From Campylobacter concisus (GTDB lineage Bacteria > Campylobacterota > Campylobacteria > Campylobacterales > Campylobacteraceae), in the NCBI RefSeq assembly GCF_003048375.1, contig NZ_CP021642.1:1806527-1870526 (forward strand): a stretch of 64,000 nucleotides of DNA, read 5' to 3'. Every line of letters begins with the position of its first letter. Positions within the stretch are counted from its first letter, which is position 1. The notes below the pieces were generated by a model that was not told the DNA's origin, ran no database searches, and worked only from the letters and a program-made list of their open reading frames with translations. Both the position numbers and the translations under genes were made by a program. Positions 1-9,914 of the stretch are shown here, piece after piece.

Positions 1-270
1 AAATCTGATCTTCTTCAAATTTATAATAAAAAATGCCACATCTTCAAGCATGCCGCGCATGCTATCAAATTCGTGACTAACGCCTTTTATCTTTACGCCG
101 ATAGGAGCAAAGCCTACCGTACTTGTGTAAAGAAGACGGCGTAGTGGGTGAGCCAAAGTAACAGCATAACCTGCTTCAAAAGGATATGCTGTAATGTTAG
201 CGACATTTTCGCTAACACTTTTAACTTCTATTTCAGTTGGCATATAAGCTGATGTAGTAATCTTTCTCAT
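1..270 (-). CDS. rpoA: RNA polymerase alpha subunit, N-terminal part (runs off the window)
   Basis: The 90 visible codons start at the ATG at 270 ([11 protein letters not shown]) and continue past base 1. They match the start of the alpha N-terminal domain: the AHPLRRLL stretch around residues 40-47 is the signature of the dimerisation and assembly region that nucleates the core polymerase. The gene lies 14 bases downstream of rpsD, the usual alpha-operon order, so it is probably translated from the same message. The C-terminal domain, which contacts UP elements and activators, is outside the window. Confidence 0.95.
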   Translation of the reverse strand, partial: MRKITTSAYMPTEIEVKSVSENVANITAYPFEAGYAVTLAHPLRRLLYTSTVGFAPIGVKIKGVSHEFDSMRGMLEDVAFFIINLKKIRF

Positions 271-284
271 CTTTATACCCTCTA

Positions 285-911
285 TTATTTTGAGTAAAGC
301 TCTACTATAAATCTTTCCTCAACAGGAATGATAACCTCTTCTCTTTCTGGATTTCTAGTGAAAATTCCAAATTTTTTCTCTTTTTCTACATCTACCCAAG
401 CAACGATGCCAGTTTGAGCTGTAAGATCGATCGAACGAACGATTTGTGGATTGTTTTTAGATTTCTCAGCAACTTCTACTTTAGAGCCTGGTTCTACTCT
501 GTAAGATGGGATATCCACTCTCTTGCCATTTACTAAAATATGTCCGTGAGTTACAAGCTGGCGAGCAAAACGACGAGTCGTTGCAAAGCCCATTCTGTAA
601 ACAACATTGTCTAATCTCTGCTCTAGTAGTTGAACCAAAAGAGCACCAGTGTTGCCCTCTCGGCGTGCTGCTTCTTGGAACAATCTTCTAAATTGTTTCT
701 CTGAAACGCCATACATAAATTTAGCTTTTTGCTTCTCGCGAAGTTGTAAGCCATATTCGCTTATTTTTGCTCTTCTTTGTCCATGTTGTCCTGGCGCATA
801 AGGTCTTTTTTCTAAAGCACTTTTACCAGCAAGTCTTCTTTCGCCTTTTAACGCAAGAGACACACCAAGACGTCTTTCTAATTTTTCAACAGGTCCTGTA
901 TATCTAGCCAT
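285..911 (-). CDS. rpsD: 30S ribosomal protein S4
   Basis: This 208-residue protein binds the 5' domain of 16S rRNA early in 30S assembly. The N-terminal domain is the cysteine-free type. The S4 RNA-binding domain spans about residues 98-160, with [10 protein letters not shown] and the [12 protein letters not shown] turn. In other bacteria S4 represses the alpha operon; its position here between rpsK and rpoA would allow that, but I see no recognisable S4 leader structure. Length and start are normal for the family. Confidence 0.98.
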   Translation of the reverse strand: MARYTGPVEKLERRLGVSLALKGERRLAGKSALEKRPYAPGQHGQRRAKISEYGLQLREKQKAKFMYGVSEKQFRRLFQEAARREGNTGALLVQLLEQRLDNVVYRMGFATTRRFARQLVTHGHILVNGKRVDIPSYRVEPGSKVEVAEKSKNNPQIVRSIDLTAQTGIVAWVDVEKEKKFGIFTRNPEREEVIIPVEERFIVELYSK

Positions 912-936
912 AATAATTTCTCCTAATTTTCTCTAA

Positions 937-1329
937 TTATACGCGGCGGCGTTTTGGCGGTCTGCAACCATTGTGTGGTAAAGGTGTGATATCTTTGAAG
1001 AAAGTTACTTTTATACCTTCAACACCGCCTACACTCTTCACAGCCGTTTCACGTCCGCTACCTGGACCTTGAACCTTGATGCCAACTTCTTTAATGCCGT
1101 GTTCTTTTGCTTTATTTAAAGCATCTTCTACAGCTTGTTGAGCTGCATAAGGAGTTGATTTTTTACTACCCTTAAAGCCTAAGCCACCTGCACTACTCCA
1201 TGCAATAGCATTTCCCATTTCATCAGTTACAGTTACCATAGTGTTGTTAAATGTTGCACTGATATAAACGATACCTTTGGCTATGCTTTTTCTAACTACT
1301 TTTTTCTTAACAATTTTTCTTTTCGCCAT
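937..1329 (-). CDS. rpsK: 30S ribosomal protein S11
   Basis: A 130-residue platform protein near the mRNA exit region of the 30S subunit. The glycine-rich segment GPGSGRE and the basic C-terminus [13 protein letters not shown] are typical. The N-terminal lysine/arginine extension (about 20 residues) is as expected for this phylum. It sits 22 bases downstream of rpsM and 25 bases upstream of rpsD, within the alpha operon. Confidence 0.98.
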
Positions 1330-1351
1330 TTATTATCCTTTAACCCTTGCC

Positions 1352-1720
1352 TTACTTAGTAGCCGCACCGACAGTTTTACGTCTGCCTTTTCTGGTTCTA
1401 GCATTAGTTTTAGTCTTTTGACCACGAACAGGAAGACCCTTTCTGTGGCGAAGACCTCTATAACTTCCAAGATCCATAAGAGCTTTGATATCCATAGCAA
1501 CTTGTTTTCTCAAATCACCCTCAACGATATGGTGCTCTTGAATTTCTTTACGGATAGCTGCTGCTTCGTCTTCGCTAAGCTCATAAACTCTCTTGTCGTA
1601 AGAAATTCCAGCTGCGTCAAGAATTTGACGAGATTTATAAAGACCTATACCATAGATATAAGTCAAACCATACTCTATTCTCTTTTTGTTTGGTAAATCT
1701 ACACCTGCAATACGTGCCAT
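1352..1720 (-). CDS. rpsM: 30S ribosomal protein S13
   Basis: A 122-residue protein of the 30S head that makes bridge contacts with 50S and touches P-site tRNA through its basic C-terminal tail. The helix-two-turn-helix core contains IYGIG and the [13 protein letters not shown] segment; the tail [13 protein letters not shown] is the tRNA-contacting extension. Its ATG lies 3 bases after the rpmJ stop codon, so the two genes are tightly coupled. Confidence 0.98.
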   Translation of the reverse strand: MARIAGVDLPNKKRIEYGLTYIYGIGLYKSRQILDAAGISYDKRVYELSEDEAAAIRKEIQEHHIVEGDLRKQVAMDIKALMDLGSYRGLRHRKGLPVRGQKTKTNARTRKGRRKTVGAATK

Positions 1721-1723
1721 GCC

Positions 1724-1837
1724 TTATCCTTGTCTTTGTTTATGTTTTGGATTTTCGCAGATAACACGAATTATGCCACTACGTTTGACAATTTTACATT
1801 TGTCACACATCTTCTTTACAGAAGGACGAACTTTCAT
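1724..1837 (-). CDS. rpmJ: 50S ribosomal protein L36
   Basis: A short gene of 37 codons starting [15 protein letters not shown]. The CxxC pair (residues 11 and 14), a third cysteine and a histidine near the C-terminus form the zinc ribbon of the zinc-containing L36 type. It is the first gene of the alpha group, separated from infA by about 190 bases, and its stop lies directly before the rpsM start. A ribosome binding site AGGAGA precedes the ATG. Confidence 0.95.
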   Translation of the reverse strand: MKVRPSVKKMCDKCKIVKRSGIIRVICENPKHKQRQG

Positions 1838-2026
1838 TTTAGTCTCCTAAAAATTTATTCCACTTTTTTAGGGGCTGCATCAGGTCTAAAGAAATAATTT
1901 AAACCAACTATTTTCAAAATAAGTGGGGAACTTTGAAAATAATTCTTCATACAGCTTTTCGCAAAGCTTGGATTTTACCCAAAACCAGCTTTAAATTTAC
2001 TTAGCATATTTGCCAAGAGCCTAAAT

Positions 2027-2245
2027 TTACTTATACCTATAAGTGATCCTGCCCTTGTCTAGGCTATATGGCGTAAGTTCTACTTTTACGCGGTCGCCAG
2101 GCATTATCTTTATATAATGCATTCTCATCTTTCCGGCGATATGACATAAAATGATATGTTTGTTGTCAAGCTCAACTTTAAAAGTTGCATTTGGCAGTGC
2201 TTCAACAACATTTCCATCAATCTCAATGACATCGTCTTTTGCCAC
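2027..2245 (-). CDS. infA: translation initiation factor IF-1
   Basis: A 72-residue OB-fold protein that blocks the ribosomal A site during initiation. The family segments [11 protein letters not shown] and [12 protein letters not shown] are present. The start is a GTG at 2245, supported by a GGAG-type ribosome binding site about six bases upstream. It follows map, an arrangement common in bacteria where secY-map-infA link the spc and alpha operons. The stretch 1838-2026 after it holds only AT-rich sequence with a weak 6-bp hairpin near 1953-1968. Confidence 0.97.
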
Positions 2246-2281
2246 AAACTCTCCTTTCTTTAAATTTTTTTGCTATAAATT

Positions 2282-3040
2282 TTACGCTTGGCTTAAAATT
2301 TCGGCTTTGCCATTAACTATCGCCATGCAATGCTCATAATGGCTAGTTCTCAAACCATCTTTTGAGGTTACTTTCCAGTTATCGCTTCCTAAAACTGGCG
2401 TGCCATCTTTTTGGCAGATCATCGGCTCTATACAAAAAACCATTCCCTCTTTTATCTTTGGTCCAGCTTTTGGATTGTTTCCTTCAAGATAGTTTGGAAT
2501 TTCTGGCTCTTCGTGTGGCCTTTTGCCTATGCCATGACCGCAATATCCGCGCAAAGGTATATAGCCTCTACCAAGAATAAATTTCTCAAGCTCGCAGCTA
2601 ATCTCTTTAAAGTGCATACCAGCTCTTATGAAATCAATTGCAAAATATAGCGCGTCTTTTGAGCAAGCGATCAAAGCTTCGTCTTCTTTTGAAATTTTAC
2701 CAACTCCAAATGTCCTAGCTGAATCACCAAAATAACCATCTAAATTTGAGCCGATATCTACACTAACGATATCGCCCTCTTTTAGCTTGTATTCATTTGG
2801 AATTCCGTGGATCACCACTTCATTGACGCTTATGCAAGCTGCATTTGGAAAGCCATAAAGCCCTTTAAAGGCGGGTTTTGCTCCAGCTGCTCTTATCATA
2901 TCTTCGCAAATTTTATCTATCTCAAGAAGTGAAATTCCAGGTTTTATGATCGTAGAAATGTGATCAAGTGTTCGAGCGACGATCTTGTTCGCCGCTCTCA
3001 TTTTCTCTATCTCAGCTGGTCTTTTTAGCGTGATAGCCAT
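2282..3040 (-). CDS. map: methionine aminopeptidase, type I
   Basis: A 252-residue dinuclear metalloenzyme that removes the initiator methionine from nascent chains. The pita-bread fold ligands are visible: the two aspartates in DIGSNLDGYFGDSA, the histidine in GYCGHGIG, and the glutamates in FCIEPMI and near HYEHCMA. No SH3 extension or zinc finger is present, so it is the short bacterial type. It starts one base before the secY stop region and is probably co-transcribed with secY. Confidence 0.97.
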   Translation of the reverse strand: MAITLKRPAEIEKMRAANKIVARTLDHISTIIKPGISLLEIDKICEDMIRAAGAKPAFKGLYGFPNAACISVNEVVIHGIPNEYKLKEGDIVSVDIGSNLDGYFGDSARTFGVGKISKEDEALIACSKDALYFAIDFIRAGMHFKEISCELEKFILGRGYIPLRGYCGHGIGKRPHEEPEIPNYLEGNNPKAGPKIKEGMVFCIEPMICQKDGTPVLGSDNWKVTSKDGLRTSHYEHCMAIVNGKAEILSQA

Positions 3041-3041
3041 T

Positions 3042-4304
3042 TTATAGACCTACTGCACTTAGGGTTTGATATTTGTTTGTATAAGACTGAGCTTCTATGC
3101 GCCTCATAGTATCAAGTGCTACTGAAACCACGATAAGTACTGATGTACCGCCAAAATAAAATGGTACGCCCATAGTCTTTACAAGTACCCAAGGTAATGT
3201 TGAAATGATGCCCAAGTACAAAGCACCACCTAAAGTTAGCCTGCCAGCTACTTCATTTAGATAGCTAGCTGTGCTTTCGCCCGGTCTAACACCTGGGATA
3301 AATCCGCCTTGTTTCTTTAAATTTTCACTTATATCTTTTGTGTTAAACACGATAGATGCGTAGAAAAACGCAAAAAAGATGATAAATAAAAATGTTAAAA
3401 CATTAAACATATAGCCATTTGGACTTAAAAAGTCGTTGATAGCCTGGATTACTGGATTTGTGCTAGCCTGCAAAATAGTACTTGGAAACATCAAAATCGC
3501 ACTAGCAAATATCGGTGGGATAACGCCACTTAAATTTACTTTGATCGGTATATAGTTCATTATACGTTTGTTTTGATTTTCCATTATCACTTTTCTTGAG
3601 TAAGAGATAGGGATACGTCTTTCGCCCATCTCGACAAAGATAATAGCACCAATGGTCGCTAAAATGATCACCAAAATAGCGATGACTGTTAGGAAATTCA
3701 TCTCAGAAGTATTTACCAAATTTACAGTTCCGCCGATCGCACTAGGTATGCCAGAGACGATGCCCGCAAAGATGATAAGACTTATACCATTGCCTATACC
3801 GCGCTGCGTGATCTGCTCACCTATCCACATAAGTAGCATGGTGCCAGTTAGCATAGATACAGCAGAGATCGCGATAAATAAATTCATATCTATCATGATA
3901 GCTTGCTCGCCACCACGACCGCTTAAGCTTTGAAGTCCGATAGAGACGCCGATTGATTGTACAAGAGTGATAACGATGGTCGCATAACGTATGATTTGCA
4001 TATATTTTTGCATACCGTCGCGCTCTTTTTTCATCTGACCTAACTTTGGAAATGTCGCTGCTAGAAGCTCCATGATGATCGAAGCTGTGATGTAAGGCAT
4101 GATGCCTAGAGATATGATACTTAAACGCTCAGCGGCCTTACCACTAAACATATTAAATAGACCCAAGGCGTTGCTATTGTTTGAATTGAAAAATTCTTTA
4201 ATTACGTCGACATTAACACCAGGAACTGGCACATAAGCCAGTATCCTGTATGCGAACAAAAATGCCAACGTGATTAAAATCTTGTTGGTCAGTGTTTTAT
4301 CCAT
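3042..4304 (-). CDS. secY: preprotein translocase channel subunit SecY
   Basis: A 420-residue polytopic protein with about ten membrane helices that forms the protein-conducting pore of the Sec translocon. Diagnostic stretches are the N-terminal YVPVPGVN, the plug-region GLFNMFSG, GIMPYITASIIM of TM2 and the cytoplasmic loop GERRIPISY. Its start codon overlaps the rplO stop by one base, typical translational coupling in the spc operon. Its partner secG lies elsewhere in this window (19,717-20,046). Confidence 0.98.
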   Translation of the reverse strand: MDKTLTNKILITLAFLFAYRILAYVPVPGVNVDVIKEFFNSNNSNALGLFNMFSGKAAERLSIISLGIMPYITASIIMELLAATFPKLGQMKKERDGMQKYMQIIRYATIVITLVQSIGVSIGLQSLSGRGGEQAIMIDMNLFIAISAVSMLTGTMLLMWIGEQITQRGIGNGISLIIFAGIVSGIPSAIGGTVNLVNTSEMNFLTVIAILVIILATIGAIIFVEMGERRIPISYSRKVIMENQNKRIMNYIPIKVNLSGVIPPIFASAILMFPSTILQASTNPVIQAINDFLSPNGYMFNVLTFLFIIFFAFFYASIVFNTKDISENLKKQGGFIPGVRPGESTASYLNEVAGRLTLGGALYLGIISTLPWVLVKTMGVPFYFGGTSVLIVVSVALDTMRRIEAQSYTNKYQTLSAVGL

Positions 4305-4705
4305 TATTTTGTTCCGCTAACGCTAACGTTCTCGTCTTTGATCTTTGAAGCAAGAGCTTTTGCGCTTGCACCGATTAGTTTTATCTTAGTAACGCTCTTT
4401 GAAATTTTATGAACGCTAGCTATTGTTGCGATTGAAATTTCCGCAAGCTCTTTTATGGCTGCGATCTTTTCAACATTGATAACATAAGGTTTTTCAAATT
4501 TAGATGCAAAGCCTACTTTTGGAAGACGTCTTTGAAGTGGTTGTTGTCCGCCCTCAAAACCTCTTTTTTCATTGTAGCCTTTTCTTGCTCTTTGACCTTT
4601 ATTGCCTTTGCCAGCAGTTTTGCCATTGCCACTGCCTTGACCACGACCTATTCTTTTAGATGCGTGTGTTGAACCTACTGCAGGTGTTAATTTTTCTAAT
4701 GCCAT
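4304..4705 (-). CDS. rplO: 50S ribosomal protein L15
   Basis: A 133-residue late-assembly 50S protein with the glycine/arginine-rich N-terminal extension ([15 protein letters not shown]) that penetrates 23S rRNA and a compact C-terminal domain. In many bacteria rpmD (L30) lies between rpsE and rplO; here only 15 bases separate them, so L30 is absent from this position, as expected in Campylobacterota. Confidence 0.97.
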   Translation of the reverse strand: MALEKLTPAVGSTHASKRIGRGQGSGNGKTAGKGNKGQRARKGYNEKRGFEGGQQPLQRRLPKVGFASKFEKPYVINVEKIAAIKELAEISIATIASVHKISKSVTKIKLIGASAKALASKIKDENVSVSGTK

Positions 4706-4720
4706 CTTAACTCCTTTCTC

Positions 4721-5164
4721 TTAGCTTTTTAGCAAACTAAGTGCTTTTATAGTAGCACGAACGACGTTTGCTGAGTTGTTTGAGCCAAGTGATTTAGTAA
4801 GGATATCCTTAATACCTGCAAGCTCGATAATAGGACGTGCACTACCACCAGCGATAACACCAGTACCCTCGCTAGCTGGGCGAAGTAACATTCTACTTGC
4901 GTTATATTTTACCTCTACATCGTGAGGGATAGTTGTGCCCTTGATCTTAACGTGGATAATATTTTTAAATGCGTCGTCAATCGCTTTTCTCATCGCATCT
5001 GGCACCTCTTTGGCTTTGCCATATCCAAAGCCAACTAGGCCATTTCTATTACCAACAACAACTAAAGCTGTAAATCTAAATCTACGACCACCTTTAACAA
5101 CCTTTGTAACCCGACCGATATCGACGATTACTTCTTCAAATTCTTCTCTATTATATTTTTCCAT
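4721..5164 (-). CDS. rpsE: 30S ribosomal protein S5
   Basis: A 147-residue protein of the 30S shoulder involved in translational fidelity and in unwinding mRNA at the entry tunnel. The double-stranded RNA-binding-like N-terminal domain contains [15 protein letters not shown] and [11 protein letters not shown]; the C-terminal half contains GTGVIAGG. The N-terminal extension is short. It lies between rplR and rplO in normal spc order. Confidence 0.97.
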   Translation of the reverse strand: MEKYNREEFEEVIVDIGRVTKVVKGGRRFRFTALVVVGNRNGLVGFGYGKAKEVPDAMRKAIDDAFKNIIHVKIKGTTIPHDVEVKYNASRMLLRPASEGTGVIAGGSARPIIELAGIKDILTKSLGSNNSANVVRATIKALSLLKS

Positions 5165-5179
5165 CGATTTTCCTTTGGG

Positions 5180-5536
5180 TTATAGCTTGATGCCATTTTC
5201 TCTTAAAGCTTCAGCAAATGCTGCAATAACACCATGGTATAAATAACCATTTCTATCAAAAATCGCAACATCTATCTTCTTAGCTTTTAAAGCCTTAGCA
5301 AATTCTTTAGCTAAAGTGACCGCACCTTCTTTGTTTGCTTTTATGCCTATTTTTCTACCATCAACTGCAGCTAGTGTAGTAGCTGTAACGTCGTCAATTG
5401 CTTGAACATAAAGAGTCCTGTTTGATTTGAAAATAGAAACTCTTGGGCAAGTTGCAACACCAGAAATTTTACCTCTGATTCTTCTTTTTCTCTTAATTCT
5501 AAGAGCGATTTTTCTTTTTAGTACTTTTGCTGTCAT
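5180..5536 (-). CDS. rplR: 50S ribosomal protein L18
   Basis: A 118-residue 5S-rRNA-binding protein of the central protuberance, which assembles with 5S rRNA and L5. The basic N-terminus [10 protein letters not shown] is followed by the [14 protein letters not shown] strand and the C-terminal [17 protein letters not shown] helix. It sits 10 bases downstream of rplF. Confidence 0.97.
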   Translation of the reverse strand: MTAKVLKRKIALRIKRKRRIRGKISGVATCPRVSIFKSNRTLYVQAIDDVTATTLAAVDGRKIGIKANKEGAVTLAKEFAKALKAKKIDVAIFDRNGYLYHGVIAAFAEALRENGIKL

Positions 5537-5546
5537 TTACCGCCCC

Positions 5547-6083
5547 TTACTTCTTAGATGTCTTGCCCGCTTTGCGGATGATACGTTCTTCTAGATATTT
5601 TACGCCTTTGCCTTTATATGGCTCAGGTGGTCTAAATCCTCTAACTTGAGCAGCCACTTGACCTACTACTTGTTTGTCGTCGCCTTTGATAGTAATAACG
5701 TTTTTATCAACGCTAGCTTCAACGCCTGCTGGTAGCTCATAGTTGATAAGGTGTGAAAAACCAAGAGAAAGCTCTAAAATTTTACCTTTTGCAGCTGCTT
5801 TGTAACCAACGCCGTTGATCTCAAGCTGGCGAGTAAAGCCATGAGTGATACCAGTTACGATGTTGTTAGCAAGTGCTCTATATGTTCCCCAGTAAGCTCT
5901 GCTTTGGCGATCTTCGCCCTTTGGAGCAAAAACTATATGACCATTTTCTACCTTGACATCAACGTGACCTTTTGTGTCAAGCTCTTTTAAGTGATTGCCC
6001 TTTTTAAATTTTAGGACATTATTTTCAACGCTAACATCTACACCACTTGGGATAGCGATAGGCTGTTTTCCAATACGTGACAT
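5547..6083 (-). CDS. rplF: 50S ribosomal protein L6
   Basis: A 178-residue protein with two repeated L6 domains (about residues 11-80 and 90-165), binding the sarcin-ricin loop region near the factor-binding site. The signature [10 protein letters not shown] and a C-terminal RKAGKTSKK tail are present. It is separated from rpsH by a 178-base gap with palindromes, an unusual break inside an otherwise tight spc operon. Confidence 0.97.
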   Translation of the reverse strand: MSRIGKQPIAIPSGVDVSVENNVLKFKKGNHLKELDTKGHVDVKVENGHIVFAPKGEDRQSRAYWGTYRALANNIVTGITHGFTRQLEINGVGYKAAAKGKILELSLGFSHLINYELPAGVEASVDKNVITIKGDDKQVVGQVAAQVRGFRPPEPYKGKGVKYLEERIIRKAGKTSKK

Positions 6084-6261
6084 TTTTTTCCTTTACTTGT
6101 CTAGGGTGTTCCTACATTTACGAATAAACACCACAATGCCGTAAATTTGATCGTCAAATTTGACGAAACCTGACTAAATTTAGCCTGGGCGAAATATAAA
6201 ATTTCACCTAGCTAAAGTTAAATTTCTAAATTTAAAACAACGCCAAAACGCTGCTTTACTA
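6084..6261 (-). other. Intergenic gap with palindromes inside the spc operon
   Basis: The gap between rpsH and rplF carries an 8-bp inverted repeat (AAATTTGA/TCAAATTT, 6143-6161) overlapping a perfect 14-base palindrome CGTCAAATTTGACG (6152-6165), and a weaker hairpin near 6191-6210. Neighbouring spc genes are separated by 0-15 bases, so this 178-base gap stands out. It could be an RNA-processing or attenuation site; no promoter is evident and the role is unknown. Confidence 0.4.
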
Positions 6262-6657
6262 TTACCAAACGGTGCAAAGAACCTCGCCGCCAACGCCAGC
6301 TTTACTTGCCTCAATACCGCTCATAACGCCTTTGCTTGTACTAACGATAACTGTTCCGTAACCATTTTTAAAACGCTTAATGTCGTCTTTACCTTGATAA
6401 ACACGGCGACCAGGTTTTGAAACCCTTTTAAGCTCGTTTATAACGCTTCTGCCGTACTCATCATACTTTAAAACTACGTTTATAAATTTCTTGTTACCTT
6501 CTTCGATAACGTTGTAGCTCTCTACATAGCCTTTTGCTGCAAGGATAGAAAGAGTAGCCTCAACAACCTTAGAATGAAGCAATTTCGCAGTCTCAAGTCT
6601 TCTCATACTTGCATTTCTAATGCGTGTTAATCCATCTGATATTAAATCGTTCAACAT
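6262..6657 (-). CDS. rpsH: 30S ribosomal protein S8
   Basis: A 131-residue primary binder of the 16S central domain. The C-terminal signature [14 protein letters not shown] is intact. In enterobacteria S8 represses the spc operon through an L5-region site; whether this applies here cannot be told from the sequence. It is followed by the 178-base gap before rplF. Confidence 0.97.
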
Positions 6658-6666
6658 TTCTCTTCC

Positions 6667-6852
6667 TTACCAACTTGCTTTTTTAAGACCAGGTATTAGG
6701 CCTTCGTTAGCCATTTTTCTTAGGCAAACACGGCAAATTCCAAAATCTTTATAAACAGAGTGCGGACGACCGCAAATTTGGCATCTAGTATAGCCGCGAA
6801 CCGCAAATTTTGGCTTGCGTGCAGCTTTTGCTATCATTGATTTCTTTGCCAT
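6667..6852 (-). CDS. rpsN: 30S ribosomal protein S14, zinc-binding type
   Basis: The real start is the ATG at 6852 ([16 protein letters not shown]), giving 61 residues; a longer frame exists but would run into rplE. Two CxxC pairs (CQIC and CRVC) identify the short, zinc-binding S14 rather than the longer zinc-free form. The protein sits in the 30S head and depends on zinc. The start is two bases from the rplE stop. Confidence 0.97.
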   Translation of the reverse strand: MAKKSMIAKAARKPKFAVRGYTRCQICGRPHSVYKDFGICRVCLRKMANEGLIPGLKKASW

Positions 6853-6853
6853 T

Positions 6854-7399
6854 TTACTTTCCTTTTGCAAACGGCACACCAAATAGCTCTAGCAATTTGA
6901 ATGCCTCTTTATCGTTTTTAGCCGTAGTAGCAATCGTAATATTCATACCATGAGTTCGTAAAATTTTATCATACTCAACCTCTGGAAACATTAGCTGCTC
7001 GCTAAGACCGAAGTTATAGTTTCCACGTCCATCAAAGCCATTTTTTGGAAGACCGCGGAAGTCTTTAACTCTTGGAAGAGCAACGCTAATTAGCTTATCT
7101 AAGAAAGCATACATTTGCTCTTTTCTCAAAGTTACTTTGATACCAACAGGGAAACCTTCGCGAACTTTAAAGCCAGCAACTGATTTTTTAGCATCAGTGA
7201 TAACCGCTTTTTGTCCAGCGATAAGTGAAATGGTATCAGCCATATTTTGAAGCACTTTCTGATCTTTCGCAGAGTCTCCAGCACCTACACTGATCACGAT
7301 CTTCTCGAGTGCAGGGATGAGCATTGGATTTTTGATGTCAAATTCTTTTACGAGAGCTGGCTTGATAGTTTCGTTAAATTTATCTTTTAATCTACTCAT
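6854..7399 (-). CDS. rplE: 50S ribosomal protein L5
   Basis: A 181-residue protein that binds 5S rRNA in the central protuberance and contacts P-site tRNA. Family segments [30 protein letters not shown] and the C-terminal GVPFAKGK are clear. Five bases separate its start from the rplX stop codon. Confidence 0.97.
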
Positions 7400-7404
7400 A
7401 TCTC

Positions 7405-7641
7405 TTATCCTTCAACTTTCGCGACGTTTGATATGTCAATTGGCATCTCTTTATTTACGTGACCACCATTTGGAGTTTTTTCGCTTGGTTTGATAGCTTT
7501 TTTAGCTACTTTGCATCCCTCAACTATAACCTGACCTTTTTTTGCAAGAACTGCTAAAATTTTACCAGTTTTGCCTTTATCGTCACCAGCGATGATCTTT
7601 ACAGTATCGCCTTTTTTGACTTTAAATTTTACATTAGCCAT
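7405..7641 (-). CDS. rplX: 50S ribosomal protein L24
   Basis: A 78-residue assembly-initiating protein with an N-terminal KOW motif ([18 protein letters not shown], about residues 9-26). It is on the short side for the family (about 75-105 residues), which is normal for epsilonproteobacteria. The start overlaps the rplN stop by one base. Confidence 0.97.
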
Positions 7642-8009
7642 TATAAAACCTCCGGAGCTAGCGAAACAATCTTCATAAAGTTAGCATATCTAACTTCACG
7701 TCCAACTGGTCCAAAAATACGAGTGCCGACTGGCTCTTTTTTGCTATCAAGTATAACAGCTGCGTTCTCGTCGAAGCGGATTAGCGAACCATTATCTCTT
7801 TGAACCTCTCTTTTAGTTCTTACAACAACAGCTTTTACAACCTGTCCTTTTTTGATCTTACCATTTGGAAGAGCTTTTTTAACAGAGCAAACTATGATAT
7901 CGCCAAGTGTAGCGTATCTTCTTTTGCTGCCACCAAGAACTTTTATACACATTAACTCTTTTGCGCCACTGTTATCAGCAACTGCAAGTCTTGTAAAACT
8001 TTGAATCAT
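7641..8009 (-). CDS. rplN: 50S ribosomal protein L14
   Basis: A 122-residue beta-barrel protein that bridges to 16S rRNA and is the docking site for the silencing factor RsfS. The N-terminal [14 protein letters not shown] and the central [14 protein letters not shown] are the family signatures. It overlaps rpsQ and rplX by single bases on each side, indicating tight translational coupling. Confidence 0.98.
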   Translation of the reverse strand: MIQSFTRLAVADNSGAKELMCIKVLGGSKRRYATLGDIIVCSVKKALPNGKIKKGQVVKAVVVRTKREVQRDNGSLIRFDENAAVILDSKKEPVGTRIFGPVGREVRYANFMKIVSLAPEVL

Positions 8010-8260
8010 TACTCAACTCCCTTTGCTAATACAGCTTTTAAGCGAAAATTCTTGCGAGCTGAAAGTGGCCTGCACTCAACTGCAACAACTGTATCGCCTG
8101 CTCTTGTCTCATTTTTCTCATCATGAACTAAATACTTTTTAAAGCGTTTTACAAATTTATGGTATCTTGGGTGCATAACGCGTCTTTCTACCAAAATAGT
8201 AGCTGTCTTATCTCCAGCTTTTTGTAAAACAACACCTTGAATTTCTCTTTTTAATGCCAT
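8009..8260 (-). CDS. rpsQ: 30S ribosomal protein S17
   Basis: An 83-residue OB-fold protein binding the 16S 5' domain. The chosen start is the ATG at 8260 ([11 protein letters not shown]), one base after the rpmC stop; the in-frame upstream extension would overlap rpmC and lacks family similarity. The motif [19 protein letters not shown] is typical of S17. Confidence 0.97.
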   Translation of the reverse strand: MALKREIQGVVLQKAGDKTATILVERRVMHPRYHKFVKRFKKYLVHDEKNETRAGDTVVAVECRPLSARKNFRLKAVLAKGVE

Positions 8261-8261
8261 T

Positions 8262-8456
8262 TTACGCCCCTTGTCTTGTTGCACTAATTGCAGTGTTGAT
8301 CTGAGCTATCTCTTTGCGAACAGCACTAATCTCATTAGGGTTGCTTAACTGCATAGTTTTTAGCTTTTGTCTCAATGTAAATAAAAGCACCTTTTTCTCT
8401 TTTAGCAACGCGTTTAATTCTGCAACGCTCTTATCTTTTAACTCAGTATATTTCAT
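8262..8456 (-). CDS. rpmC: 50S ribosomal protein L29
   Basis: A 64-residue two-helix protein at the polypeptide exit tunnel, near the docking site for trigger factor and SRP. The start is set at the ATG at 8456 ([10 protein letters not shown]); a GTG two codons upstream is also in frame. The start region overlaps the end of rplP by 14 bases. Confidence 0.96.
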
Positions 8457-8868
8457 TTTCACTCTCTCGCGTTACAAATTTTGATTTGAAAGGAAGTTTG
8501 TGTAGAGCCAAAGTTAAAGCTTCACGAGCTAACTCTTCGTCAACACCAGCCATTTCAAATATTATACGACCAGGTTTAATGTTCATAACCCACTCTTCAA
8601 CTCCTGCCTTACCTTTACCCATACGAGTTTGTAGAGGTTTTTTAGTAAGTGGCTTATCAGGGAAAACCCTAATCCAAATTTTAGCCTGTCTCTTTACGTG
8701 ACGAGTTAGAGCTTGACGAGCAGCTTCTATTTGGCGTGAATTTACTCTACCAGCCTCAACAGCTTTAAGTGCAAATTCACCAGTTGCTAAAGATGCTCCA
8801 CGAGTCGCATAACCACGGTTGCGACCTTTCATTTGCTTACGAAATTTCGTTCTTTTAGGCATCAACAT
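8443..8868 (-). CDS. rplP: 50S ribosomal protein L16
   Basis: A 141-residue protein near the A-site tRNA and the peptidyl transferase centre. It begins [19 protein letters not shown] and contains [12 protein letters not shown] and [13 protein letters not shown], all family hallmarks. Its start lies two bases past the rpsC stop codon. Confidence 0.98.
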
Positions 8869-8870
8869 AA

Positions 8871-9569
8871 TTATTTACCTCTTCTTGCTCTACGTGTTTT
8901 CTTAGGTGCCTCTTCTTCAGTTTTCTCAGGTTGAACACCTTTTTGAAGAACCTCACCTTTAAAAATCCATACTTTAATACCTATGTTTCCATAAGTTGTA
9001 TGAGCCTCAGCTACACCGTAATCGATCTTCGCTCTAAGAGTATGAAGCGGAACGCGACCTTCTAGATACCACTCGGTTCTTGCCATCTCAGCGCCACCTA
9101 AACGACCAGCAACTGAAATTTTGATACCTTTAGCGCCTGATTTTTGAGCACCTTGGATAACTTTTTTCATAGCACGTCTAAATGCGACACGCTTTTCAAG
9201 TTGCATAGCTACGTTTTCAGCAGCAAGTTGAGCTGAAGCTTGAGCTTTTCTTTCTTCTTTGATATTTACATTTACTTCTTTACCGATAAGTTTGCTAACT
9301 TCGTTCTTTAGGTTTTCAACATCTTGACCTTTTTTGCCAATGATGATACCAGGACGAGCTGCAACTACGGTTACACGAAGTTTTTTAGCCGTTCTTTCGA
9401 TTAGAATTTGGCTAATTCCTGCATAGTAAAGTTTTTTCTTTAAAAATGCACGAATTTTGTAATCTTCACCGATATTTTCAGGAAGACTTTGTTTGGTTGG
9501 AAACCATCTAGATTCCCAGTTGCGGTTAATTCCTAGTCTAAGACCTATTGGATTTACTTTTTGTCCCAT
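8871..9569 (-). CDS. rpsC: 30S ribosomal protein S3
   Basis: A 232-residue protein at the mRNA entry channel. It has an N-terminal KH type II domain (about residues 40-110, with [12 protein letters not shown] as the GxxG loop) and a C-terminal S3 domain. The tail is rich in lysine, arginine and glutamate and poorly conserved. Start and length fit the family. Confidence 0.98.
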   Translation of the reverse strand: MGQKVNPIGLRLGINRNWESRWFPTKQSLPENIGEDYKIRAFLKKKLYYAGISQILIERTAKKLRVTVVAARPGIIIGKKGQDVENLKNEVSKLIGKEVNVNIKEERKAQASAQLAAENVAMQLEKRVAFRRAMKKVIQGAQKSGAKGIKISVAGRLGGAEMARTEWYLEGRVPLHTLRAKIDYGVAEAHTTYGNIGIKVWIFKGEVLQKGVQPEKTEEEAPKKTRRARRGK

Positions 9570-9570
9570 A

Positions 9571-9903
9571 TTATGCTTCCTTCTTTTCAGGTTTAGATAC
9601 TTCTACCATTACATGAGAAGTAGGTTTGCGAATTTTGCTCGCTGTTCCTCTTGCTCTTGGTCTAAATCTCTTTAATACAGGACCAGCGTCAACGCGGCAA
9701 CTAGTTACTACAACCTCTTCTGGCTCAAATCCGCCATTTGCTACTGCTGAGCTAATAGCGTTTGCTATAAATTTAGCACCACGATTTGGCATAAATTGCA
9801 AGCTTGCAAGTGCTAGCTCGGCATTCATACCTTGAACTTCTCTTGCTATAAGTCTTGCTTTTGTAGGAGAAAGTCTTACGAATTTTATAATTGCTTTACT
9901 CAT
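9571..9903 (-). CDS. rplV: 50S ribosomal protein L22
   Basis: A 110-residue protein whose beta-hairpin lines the exit tunnel, where macrolide resistance mutations arise in other species. The hairpin segment [19 protein letters not shown] lies at about residues 79-97. It lies one base upstream of the rpsC start. Confidence 0.97.
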   Translation of the reverse strand: MSKAIIKFVRLSPTKARLIAREVQGMNAELALASLQFMPNRGAKFIANAISSAVANGGFEPEEVVVTSCRVDAGPVLKRFRPRARGTASKIRKPTSHVMVEVSKPEKKEA

Positions 9904-9914
9904 ATTATCTCCCC

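Noticed and set aside
1277-1696. 139-residue plus-strand frame
   Set aside because: It is antisense to rpsK and rpsM, which are certain.
4706-4720. Missing rpmD (L30) as a deletion
   Set aside because: The absence of L30 between S5 and L15 is expected for Campylobacterota and is not a lesion.
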